From the NCBI GenBank assembly GCA_013306675.1, contig JABLUY010000203.1, forward strand, positions 1 through 64,000: DNA of 64,000 bases, given 5' to 3'. The stretch's first letter is position 1; each line of letters starts with the position of its first letter. The stretch comes from Thraustochytrium sp. TN22. Taxonomy: Eukaryota > Sar > Bigyra > Thraustochytrida > Thraustochytriidae. The notes beneath the pieces were generated by a model. That model did no database searches. It was not told the origin of the DNA and saw nothing but the letters and a program-made list of their open reading frames with translations. The position numbers were made by a program, and so were the translations under genes. Below, piece by piece: positions 28,695 to 37,992 of the stretch.

Positions 28695-29915
28695 TCGCGC
28701 CGAGCCAGCCAGCTAACCAGCGTCCGCGGCCGTGCGCCTCTGCGCGACGCCTCGCGACGCGGCCTCGGCTGCGCTGCGCTGCGCTGCGGCTCGCGGGCGG
28801 GTCGCCGCTGGGGTTCGCCCGCGGGTCGCCGCTGCTCGCCCGCGCGCGCGCGCGCGACTCGAGCCGGCCGAGCCGAGCCGAGCCGAGCCGAGCCGAGGCG
28901 GAGGGATCGAGGCGAGGATGCGCTCACGAGCCGAGCCGAGCTGCGCTCGCTCGCTCGCTTGGGCGCAGCTGGCGGTCGCGGCGGCGGCTGCGCGGCTGCG
29001 CGCGCTCGCGCGCTCCCGCGCTCCCGCGCTCGCCGCGCGGACGGAGGCGAGCTGGCCGGCGCGCGCGCGGATCCGGGTTTGAAATGAAAACCTTTTCGAA
29101 AAGGGCGCGCCCTGGCGTGCGTGTCGCCAAGTTTTTTCGAAAAGGCAGCCTGACCGGGGCAGGCAAGGCAGGAGGAACGCGCGAAGCGAAGCGCCCGCTG
29201 GCGGCGGCGGCGGCGGCGGCGGCGGCGCGCTGCGCAGAAGAACTACTGCCGCCGTGTCGCCTCGCCTCGCCTCGCCTCGCCTCGCCTGGCCGCCGGGGCG
29301 TCAGCCAGCCAGCCCGCCCGCGGAGGGAGGGCCGGTGCTAGGGAGGTGCTTTGCTTTTGCCAGCCGGGGCCCGCGCTCTCTGCCCGCTTCCTGCTTTGCC
29401 TGCCTCCCGGCGACTCGAGGCGAGGCGCGGCGAGGCGAGGCGAGCCTCCCGCTGCCTGCCCGCTCCGCTCCGCCCGCGCCAATGCGCGACGGCACTCCGC
29501 CTCGCCCGCGCCGATGCGCGACCCCGGTGGGCGCTTCGCCGCGACCCCGGCACGTCACCTCACCTCACGTCTCGGCGCGCGAGAGAGGCCCGGACGAGGC
29601 GAGACGCAGGGAGGGCGTCGAGGCGGAGAAGGACTGCCTGCTCGAGCGAGGGCGCGGGCGCGAGGGCGAGCGAGCGAGCGAGCGAGCGTGCGAGTAGCTC
29701 CCGCGCCGCGAGCCCGGCCCCAGCGGCCCGCACGCGCGCTGGGCTCCTTGCGGCGAGGCGCCGCGAGCCCAGCCCACGGACGAAGTTGATCGACGCCTGT
29801 GCTCGGCCCCACGGGCAACGGCGGCGCCGAGCACGGCGCGCTGCAGGCCGTCAATCAAGATCGCGCGCGTGCTCTTCTCGGCGGGCGGTTTGCCGCGGCG
29901 GCAGCGCCCACTGCG

Positions 29916-29952
29916 CGACTCGACTCGACTCGACTCGACTCGACTCGACTCG
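29916..29952 (+). repeat. (CGACT)n pentanucleotide microsatellite, second array
   Basis: Seven copies of the same unit as the array at 8933-9031. Confidence 0.95.
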
Positions 29953-32349
29953 GCGCGTACGCGGCGGCCGACTCCGAGTGGCCGGGCGCGACCGCGAGCT
30001 CGTACGTGCGGCGCGTGGGCGATGATGGAGAGGCGGACCTCAGGCGTGACACGATACGATGCGACCGCAGGCGCAGTGATGGGAGATTGAATGCACGGAG
30101 CACGCACGGGCCAGCCGCCCGGGACTTGCGCACTCGGCCGACCTTCCGAGGTCGGCCAGGCGGGTGGGAGCGCAGCACGACGCGCGCGTGGTCGTTTCGT
30201 CGCCCTCAAGAGGCACGGCCCCAGGCTGGGCGGCGAACACGGCTGTCTGTCTGTCTGTCGCGCAGCGCGCGCTGACAGGGGGAACCTGGCCGCGACCACA
30301 AGCGACCACGAGCGAGGAGAGGCGAGGCGAGGCGAGGCGGAGCGGCTGCGCGCGCTACGAGTCGCACGCAGAATGGCACCCGTCACGGAGCCCCGTGTAG
30401 GCTAGTGCGGTGCCGTGCGAGCGAGCGCCGCACGAGCGCACGGGCGCACGGGCGCACGGGCACACGAGCGCACGAGCTCACGAGCCGACGAGCGCACGAG
30501 CACGCACGAGCGTCGCGAGCGGGTCAACCGACCGCCCATGTGCGTTTCCGCCATGCTTGGGGCTCGCCAAGTTGCCCCCGCGTGGGACTCGCAGCAGCGC
30601 GCCCGACCGTTCCAGGGAGGCAGCATCGTGGCGTCAAGGAGCAAGCAGCCGTAGCCGCTGGGCAACGCGCAGCGCAGCTCCAAAAGGAACAGCAAAGCAA
30701 AGCAAAGCAAAGCAAACGGTGGAGCAACAAAGCGGTGAGAGCAGCCACAGCCACGCCCTGCCGGCTATTGCCAGACACTGCATGCGATTGTCCACGGTAG
30801 TCCGCGGCCTGGCGGTCCGCGCGCGGGAGATGGGCCGGCCAGCCCAGCGACTGCGGTCGCAGTGCGGGTGCGGTGCGCCAGCCCGCCAGCCTCAGTAGCG
30901 TAGCCGCCACCAGCCACCGTAAACGTTGTTGAAGCTGGAGGGCGTGTGGAGCAAACAGCCATGCGTGTGGGCCGGAGCACCGCCGCGCCACGCAGGACAT
31001 CACCGGAAGCCAGCAAGCAACCACAAGCGAGCTGGCAAGCAGGCTCGAAGCAGCGAGCTGACTGACCCAGCCCGGAGCGGCTCTCCGACGCGCGGAGCCA
31101 GCTGCCAGAGGCACAGGCGAAGAGAGGAAGGAGAGCGTCCGCGTCCGCGTCCGCGTCCGTGGCGAGGCGCGCGGCGCCGCGGCAGCAACGGCGGCTGGCA
31201 GGCAGGGCCGCCATCATGATTGGCAGCCGGCTCGGCGCGGCGCACAGACAAGGCAAGGCAAGGCAAGGCAAAGGCAATGTGAGGCGACGAGGCGAGGCAT
31301 GCAAGGCGAGGCCGTTGGGCGGTGCGGAGTTGGAGAGAAGGGGGGGCGCCACGTCGCGGAGCGCGCGCGCGCGCGCGCGTGCTGTTGGCTGGTGCTGGAG
31401 GAACCTGAGAGGGGGGCCAACACCGAGGCGCCCGAACGAGTCTAGGAGCCCCGCCGGTGCCCGCTCGGCAACGGCTGGGAGGTGAGGCACGAGCGTTGGT
31501 GCCTCTCCACGCCTGTCTCCTACTTCGTTCGTTGGGCTGCCGCCAGCCAGCCAGGCAGACCTTTCCCCCCCAACGGGCCCTGGGAGTCGACACCTGTGCA
31601 GCTGTGGTTCGACGACGCGAGAGGTTGCATGATGATTGGACCCTCCATAAAACCCGGTCACTCCATCACGCCCGGCTGGGTGGCGAGCCTGGTCCTCTTC
31701 TTCTCCAGCCCTAGTAGCTACTAAGCGCCAGCTAGCTACTAGCTAGCAAGGGCCTGCCGATGAAGGCTAGTCATCAACCATGAGAAACAGCCGGCCGGGG
31801 CACAGCGGCGATTGGCCCTCCTCGGACTGGGTCTGGGACCAAGCACGAGCCTGGAGCTTCTTGGACAGAACTCGGCCAGGCCGGCCCGGGCCAGGCGGCC
31901 ATTTAAGACATCTGCCCGCAAGCATAGCTCCGGCAGGCCTCGGACCCAAAGAGAAACTTCTTCCCCCGCTGCCGGCCGATGCCTTCCCGGCTGCTGCCTT
32001 GAACGACTGCACCGGCCGGTCTTGGCTCACATCAGTTGGCTGGTGGCGGGTCCGGGCAACCGACGATGCTGACTCCACCAACCGCAAAAGTGAGTTGGTA
32101 GGTCGCACTTGGAGGCTCGCCCACAACGTCAAAGGCGGGAAATTGTGCACTGCACTGCAATGCATTGTTAGCCAGTCACACTGGCAGTGGGCGGCTATGG
32201 CTGGTGTCTGCCGCCGTTGGTTTCGAGGAACCAGTCACTGCCGAAGTTGGCGAACTCGGACATCACACAGAGGCCATCACGTGATCAAGGAGCCGTAACC
32301 CATAGCTTCCAGGCTCCCAACGTTGCACAAGTGCGTCCCTTCCGTGCAT

Positions 32350-32514
32350 CCGTGCCGCCCTTGTCGTGCGTTGCGAGCTTGTCCGTGCCGCCCTTGTCGT
32401 GCGTTGCGAGCTTGTCCGTGCCGCCCTTGTCGTGCGTTGCGAGCTTATCCGTGCCGCCCTTGTCGTGCGTTGCGAGCTTGTCCGTGTCGCCCTGGTCGTG
32501 CGTTGCGAGCTGAG
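32350..32514 (+). repeat. 33-base minisatellite, five tandem copies
   Basis: Five head-to-tail 33-base units starting CCGTGCCGCCCTTGTCGTGC and ending GTTGCGAGCTTGT. The first four are nearly identical and the fifth is diverged. Because 33 is divisible by three, every frame gives an 11-residue repeat, but no start, context or composition supports a gene. Confidence 0.93.
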
Positions 32515-33186
32515 CCTGAGCGCGCGCACAGCGTGCGTTGCGAGCCTACTGTGAGCGTGGAGCTGGCATTGCGAGCTAAAAATGCGCAGGTACGAGCACC
32601 TCGAAGACCAACCGCCGTTGGTGGTTGCTCTTTTCCATTTCAAGCCCATGCCTCGGTGCCTTGCGCGTTGCCTGCCGCTTGCAGCCATAGACGCCTTCGG
32701 ACAGCTGATTCTCGTGATGTTTGGAGCGTGCGCTTGCTTGTCTGTGTCACGTCATTGCGCATGAGGCTTCGTCGATTCTGCAGTTTGGCAGGCATCACGC
32801 CACTGGCCGTGTTTGTTGTTCTGTGCGCACACGTTGGCCATCGTAATTGGTCTTGTGCATCGTCACATGGCTTGCCATGCCATCAAAACTCAGTGGTACC
32901 TAAACATCACACATGGCAAGGTCAGCATCGCTTCACATTTCTTGGCATCAAGGGTCGAGACAACGTTACTCGTAGCTTAGCTCTCTTTTTCTTCTCTCCA
33001 TTGGCACCTTCGCGCCAGGTCACACTTGTGGTGTGTCGCTTCGGCAAATTGTCTGCATTGCTGTTCAACTCACTCATCGCTCAGTCCTACTCACTTGTAC
33101 AGCGCGGGAAAGGGTGACAAGGGGGGGCAGCGCACGGGGGGGAGAAATGTGACAGAGGTCGTGCTCCGAGCCCGGCCTGGGTTCGC

Positions 33187-34662
33187 TCATTCGTCGTCGT
33201 CGGAGTCGAGGATTTCAATGGGCCCGTCATCGTCGACGACGAGCGCAGGAGAGGCAGGAGGCCCTGGCCGCCTGTCAGAAAAGAGCGGGGAGGCGGCGCG
33301 CTTGATGGCAGGCGTTGTGTTGGGCGGCCGCTCCGGGGCTTCTTCGACAGGCTTCCAGGTTGCGTCGCGAAAGTACTCGACCCGGTCGACGTCGGGCTGC
33401 GTGCTGGTGCCATTGAGGACCTCAAGGAACCAGGAGTCGAGGCGCAGGCTGCTGGGCAGGGTGGGGCTCTTCTTACAAACGGGACAGCGGAATTGCGCGT
33501 TGCGCGCGGAGCGCTGGAAGTCCAGAAAACCGCGGCCGTCAAAGCACTGCAAGTGCGTGCAGTTCTCGCCACGCACCGGCCACTCAATGCGCGCGAAGGT
33601 GACGAGGTCTCGCAAGTTGACGGTAACCTTGTCGACCTCGATCTCATCGTCACCAAAGGACGCGGCAATGAGTGAGTCCGTCTTGGCACGCGTTTCGTGC
33701 GGAATCGCGCGCAGAAGTGCGTCCGTGGTCCGGTTCGAAGCAAGCACCACGGAGTAGACAAAGCGCGCACCGTCGTCGTGCCTTTCGCAGTTGGGTGCAT
33801 GCAGGCGGAGGAAGTTGACGCTGCCCGGCGTGACGTAGCGCGTGATGTCGGCAGGGCGCTCGCGCACGGCCTTGACGCGCAGGCGTCCGTCCGGCGCTTG
33901 CTGAACGAGGCGCACCTCGTGCTGGTTCGCGTACAGGCGGGCGCCGGGGGGCCAGCGCACGCAAGCTTCGTCCGATGGCACGGGCTTGCCCTCGCGCCGA
34001 GCCTTCTTCTCGTCAAAGAGCTCGTTGCGCCCCTTTGCAACTTGTACACAGTACACGAGGATTTGCGCGCCTTCTTTCAACAGGTCTTCCCTGGTGAGCG
34101 TCGCCAGGTTTATGTGTACATCTGTCGACCCGGCATGCATCTGGCTGGCCTCGTTCAGGATGCAGCCTTCGTACAGACTGCGCACGTACTCGCTGAAGGG
34201 GTCGGCCTTCGCCACCTCCTCGGCCTTGCCACGGCCCTTTGCAGCCAGGGCCACCTCGCTCAGGAACGCGGGCGCAGACACGGTCGGGCGCGCCGCCGCG
34301 GCGGCTGCTGCCGAAGCCGAAGCCGAGCTCGACGACGACGACGCCGCGGGCTGGCGCATCCCGAACGCCATGTCGAAGGTGTCCTCTGCCGCGTAGTCGT
34401 GAGGCGCCGTCATGCCTGCCGGGTGCCTCAGCGTCGCCGACGTGTACGCATTGTGACTGAAGTATCCTCTGTTCCGGATCTCAGAACCCTTTTTGATCAT
34501 TTCCTCGTGCGAGTCCGTCCGGTTCGCATACTCCAACAGCCGATCCAGCAGTTCGGGCTTGTTGCCCTTTTTGCGCAGCCGGAAGGCGCCCAGGAGGTCC
34601 TTGAGCTGCGGCACACGCAACGATTTGAGCGCGAGCTCCAGCCGGGCTTGGTCTGCCGCCAT
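33187..34662 (-). CDS. PIAS/SIZ-type SUMO E3 ligase
   Basis: 491 residues from the ATG at 34662. A SAP DNA-binding motif is at about 10-45 (LKSLRVPQLKDLLGAFRLRK). A PINIT-like region (about 165-335) is followed by an SP-RING with ligands Cys368, His370, Cys373, Cys393 and Cys396 (CTHLQCFDGRGFLDF, FRCPVCKK). The C terminus is a SUMO-interacting motif, hydrophobic then acidic (PIEILDSDDDE), with a second candidate in ALVVDDD. This is the full PIAS/Siz order. The protein transfers SUMO from UBC9 to nuclear and chromatin targets. It is somewhat shorter than animal PIAS or yeast Siz1. A Ser/Ala run (about 108-125) is low complexity. It is the only SUMO-pathway gene in the window. Confidence 0.92.
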   Translation of the reverse strand: MAADQARLELALKSLRVPQLKDLLGAFRLRKKGNKPELLDRLLEYANRTDSHEEMIKKGSEIRNRGYFSHNAYTSATLRHPAGMTAPHDYAAEDTFDMAFGMRQPAASSSSSSASASAAAAAAARPTVSAPAFLSEVALAAKGRGKAEEVAKADPFSEYVRSLYEGCILNEASQMHAGSTDVHINLATLTREDLLKEGAQILVYCVQVAKGRNELFDEKKARREGKPVPSDEACVRWPPGARLYANQHEVRLVQQAPDGRLRVKAVRERPADITRYVTPGSVNFLRLHAPNCERHDDGARFVYSVVLASNRTTDALLRAIPHETRAKTDSLIAASFGDDEIEVDKVTVNLRDLVTFARIEWPVRGENCTHLQCFDGRGFLDFQRSARNAQFRCPVCKKSPTLPSSLRLDSWFLEVLNGTSTQPDVDRVEYFRDATWKPVEEAPERPPNTTPAIKRAASPLFSDRRPGPPASPALVVDDDGPIEILDSDDDE

Positions 34663-35213
34663 CGTCAGCAGCCTTCCCAAGGGGAAAGGGGAGGAGGCTA
34701 AGGACACGGAAGCCGCCGCCGGTCACCGCCAAAGACGAAGAGGTTGACGACGAGGTTAGCGACGACGACGACGACGACGACGAAGAAGAAGAAGAAGAAG
34801 AAGAAGAAGAAGAAGAAGAAGACGGAGAAAAAGGAGAAAAAGAAGACGTAGCCCGTGAAGCGGACGCCAACGACCACGTGAAAGAGGACTGGCTGGAGTC
34901 CGTGTGCACCGCGCAGACGCTGCACGCGCGCGGGGTCGCCGCGCGGGCGCTCACGCCGACCAAGGGCGGTGGCGAGACACCGCCCCCCGTCGCCGCCACG
35001 CGCGTGTGATCAGGCGGGTGGGCGGGCGAGCACGCGAGCGGGCAAGCAGGTGAGTGAGCGAGCGAGCAGGGGAGAGCGGCCGGCCGCGCGCGAAGAGCGC
35101 GACCTCGTGCGCCGTGCGGATGCCGTCCTCTCGACGCCGCCGCGCGCCGCCGCCGCCGGGGCTGCCGCCGCCGCCGCTGCTCGCGCTGCCGCCGCCGCCG
35201 CCGCCGCCGCTGC

Positions 35214-35245
<32 letters not shown>

Positions 35246-35779
35246 GAGGCTAGGTCTCTGCCGGCCGGGGGAGCGCGGAAGGAAGCGAGAAAGAGAGAGA
35301 GAGAGGGAGAGAGAGACCAGGAAAAGGAGAGGGGCGCTCAACCACCGGCTGCCTCCGTCGCTCTCGGCGCCGGCGCCTCCAGGCCGGCCAGCTGAGCCGG
35401 CTGCTCGCGCGGCCTGCGCGCGGCCGGGCCGGCCGATGATTTCGTCCGTGTCCGCTGCCGTGGTCGTGGGGTCGTTTCCTCGCTCGGTTTGCTGGTTCAC
35501 GAGCTGGCGACCAAGGCCGGCCGGCCGGTGCGAGACGTTCTCGTAGTGCGCGTCCTCCGCCGAGACGATGCTGGTGTCCGAAAGAGGCAGCAAGGACGCT
35601 GGAAGCGGATGCAAGATGGAGCGAGCCAAATGAGCAAGGCAAGGGGAATGTTTGTGTGTGCGTGGTGCAGTTGGTGCAGAATAAAGCGCGATCAGGCTTA
35701 TACGAGGCGAACAGACTCGCGCAAAGCGTCCGGAGACGAACCCTGCTATACGACTGCGAAAGGAGCTTAGATGGGGGAT
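34663..35779. other. Intergenic region with acidic open frame and GAC/GAA repeat
   Basis: It includes a plus-strand frame, open but without an ATG, that reads KDEEVDDEVSDDD, a Glu run, then HVKEDWLESVCTAQTLHARG and stops at 35009. It could be a terminal exon of an unseen gene or a chance frame created by the (GAC)n(GAA)n repeat at 34761-34823. GCC-rich low complexity (about 35130-35245) and a GA-rich run (35280-35330) follow. Confidence 0.5.
34761..34823 (+). repeat. (GAC)n(GAA)n trinucleotide repeat
   Basis: Seven GAC units run directly into about thirteen GAA units and end in GACGG. It lies about 100 bases upstream of the SUMO ligase start codon. Confidence 0.93.
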
Positions 35780-36661
35780 TTACTTCTTGCCCTTCTTGCG
35801 GTCCATCATGCGCTTGTAGAAGCGCAGCTCCTCGCCCTCCAGGATGTAGCCATCGGCGCGGCCGCTCTGGCCCGGGCGCGACGAGATGCAGGCGTAGAGG
35901 CGGCCGGAGTTGAACTGCTCCTCGACAGCCGAGTCGAGCACGCGGTCCTTCTGGCGCTCGGCGAGCTTGGCCAGGGTCTTCTCAGACTTGGGGCGCTCCT
36001 CCTCGGTCTCGGCCTCGTCCTTCTTCTTGGAGGGGCGCTTGGTGCCGACCTCGACGCCGTAGTGCTTCTCGTACGCCTGGCGGAAGGCCGAGGCGTCGAT
36101 CTGCACAATGCAGTTCTTCACAAGCGTCTTGGTGCGCAGGAGCTCGTTGTTGGTGCAGTTGTACCTGTAAGCGAATTGCGGCCAGTCAGTCCTTGTCCCT
36201 TTGCGCGCGTGGCTGCCCACTTCGTCCAGCAAGACAGACCAAGTTTTCCTCGAGCCCCATTTGCACGAGCAGCAAGACGAGATCGCCACCGGAAGCAGCA
36301 GCAGCAGCAGCAGCAGCAAGCCGATCGGCACCGTCTCATCTCGTCTCATCTCGTCCAGGTCTCGTGGCTCGCCTGGCCTTGGCCTGGCCAGCCCCACCAG
36401 CTCGTCTGCTACTTACGTGACGTCGAGGATACGCGCCTTGCGGGTGATGTTCTCGGTCGCCCAGGAGAAGTTGCCCGTCTCGAGGCGGAGCGCGCGGCGC
36501 TTGATGGCGCCGCCGCGGCAGCGCACCAGGTGGATGCGCTTGGCGCCCAGCTTGGTCATGGCCGCCGGCCGCGAGTTGAGGTACTTCCTCTTCTTGTTGC
36601 CCGGCGTGCGCTTGGCGCCGGTCAGGCTCCGCTTGTGCGTGGTGTCGCGGGAGAGGCCCAT
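35780..36661 (-). CDS. RPS8: Ribosomal protein eS8, two exons
   Basis: A 40S subunit protein, 209 residues when spliced. Exon 1 is 36661-36417 and exon 2 is 36164-35780; the 252-base intron 36416-36165 begins GTAAGT and ends CTTACAG on the coding strand. Splicing gives ...[19 protein letters not shown]..., which follows the conserved eS8 sequence. Other hallmarks are [66 protein letters not shown] and the C-terminal [20 protein letters not shown]. Length is typical. The intron contains a CAG run (about 36293-36322). A telomere-like CCCTAACCCT lies 158 bases upstream of the start codon, a position that recalls the telo-box of plant ribosomal protein promoters. Confidence 0.96.
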
Positions 36662-36818
36662 CTTGCCCGCCGCGCTGCGCTACTCCACGCCGCTGCTGCC
36701 CGACTCCAAGCGTTCTGCCCGAGCCGCGCGCGCCTGCGCTCCGCCGCCAGCGAAGCCGCGCCCCGCGTTACCGCTAGCCGCGCCTAGCCACCGCTTACGC
36801 GCGCCCCGCGTTACCCAG

Positions 36819-36828
36819 CCCTAACCCT
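36819..36828. promoter_or_regulatory. Telomere-repeat-like motif (telo-box candidate) upstream of eS8
   Basis: CCCTAACCCT, that is AGGGTTAGGG on the eS8 coding strand, one and two-thirds units of TTAGGG, 158 bases before the ATG. Telo-boxes (AAACCCTAA) are known promoter elements of plant ribosomal protein genes; use here is inferred. Confidence 0.35.
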
Positions 36829-37062
36829 GGCCCGCGTGTGCACGATCGTGGCGACGATGCCGCCGCCGCGCCCGCGAAAAGGGTTGCGCACGCGTTGCGC
36901 AGACCGCGCCGCGCCCACCGACTCGGACGGGGCGGGGCCGCTAGTGGGCCTACTGGTTGTTGAAGAAGAGGGGGAAGCAAGGTGGTGGCCGCGCCAGCCG
37001 AGGCCGGCAGCGGGACTGGCGTGCCTTCGTTGCAAGGAGACGGCCGGGGCGACCTCGAGCGA

Positions 37063-37120
37063 GCTAGCTTAGCTAGCTAGAGCGCGCGTACGCGTGGGCG
37101 CTAGCTAGCTCTAGCTAGCT
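37063..37120. promoter_or_regulatory. Double CTAGCTAG cluster
   Basis: GCTAGCTTAGCTAGCTAG at 37063-37080 and CTAGCTAGCTCTAGCTAGCT at 37101-37120 lie between two divergent genes. Densest example of the motif in the window. Confidence 0.35.
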
Positions 37121-37992
37121 CTTGTGCTGTGCTGTCAGTCTTTGTTGCCACCACGTCGCAGAGCCATCTGACGTGGTTTGGGCTCGAGTTTCCATCGTTG
37201 CTCCGAGGCGCTGCGGCCTCCAAGGCGTCTGCCCTCGGCGTCGGCTTGGACTCCTGGCACTGCATAGCTGCAGGCAGTGCAGTCCCAGTGGCAGCCTGAC
37301 TCAGACTTGAAGGCAAGGCGAACCGTGAACCGTGGCCTTCAACTTGCCCTCACGGCTGTCCAGGCTCTGCCAGGCCCAACTCCACTGCAACTTGAACATA
37401 AAGTTGAAGTTGTCGGTGGCTCACTGTGATCATGACTCACATCAGCTCAGCGGCCAACGTGGTCAAGGCGGACTCGTGCGCCGCGCGCGCGCACCCCCTG
37501 TCCGGCGCCGAGGCGGCAGAGTCTCGGTGCGGCCGCTCGCGGGCACGAGCAAACGACTTTGGCGAGGCCGCCGGGCCGCGCGCTGCGCCAGCAGGGCGGG
37601 CGGCGGGCGGCGGGGAGCCGCGCGGCGGGCGGGCGGCGTGGCGAGCGGCGGCTCGCAGGCGCTCGGACGCGGCGGCGGCACAGACGCGGCGTGCAACGGC
37701 AGTTACGGACCCTGGTCCTGGACCTTGGAGTCTTTCTCTGCCGCCTGGACGACTGCGCGCGAGTCGTCGTACGCGGACGTCTTCAGCGTGGGTCCTTGGG
37801 CTCCGCCGTCGTGCGTCAGTCGCGGTCCTCGCTGTGTCGAGTGAAAGCACCATTCTGCTGCACTGTCTCCCAAAAGGTGAATCGCCCTCTGCCGACTGCT
37901 GACTGAGGTGAAACCTCGTCCTCCACCGCCTTTGGTTCGTGGAGCTGTTGTCGTGAGCGGGTCGTCCCTCTCGGCCGTGTCTCGTCGCTGCG

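Larger units (their letters stand above)
28591..33186. other. Long repeat-rich intergenic region
   Basis: 4.6 kb with no recognised gene. It carries many different simple repeats: (GCCGA)n 28866-28898, (CCTCG)n 29258-29287, (CGACT)n 29916-29952, (CTGT)n about 30242-30258, GAGGC runs 30314-30339, degenerate CGCACGAG/CGCACGGG units 30425-30515, (AAAGC)n 30690-30715, (GCGTCC)n 31136-31160, (GGCAA)n 31247-31275, (CG)n 31358-31378 and a 33-base minisatellite 32350-32514. CTAG clusters lie at 28681-28694 and 31711-31748. The palindrome CCTTTTCGAAAAGG is at 29091-29104. From about 32,500 the GC content falls and no frame looks coding. Confidence 0.65.
36662..37992. other. Divergent intergenic region between eS8 and the CM1 gene
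   Basis: No gene supported. It contains the telomere-like motif (36819-36828) and two strong CTAG clusters (37063-37081 and 37101-37120). The remainder is moderately GC-rich, with Arg/Ala-type chance frames only. Confidence 0.55.

Noticed and set aside
32350-32514. Possible CRISPR array
   Set aside because: The units are head-to-tail with no unique spacers, and the DNA is eukaryotic; it is a minisatellite.
28591-33186. Searched for a transposon, LTR element or virus-derived gene in the longest gap
   Set aside because: No reverse transcriptase, integrase, transposase, capsid-like or long-terminal-repeat structure was visible; only simple repeats.
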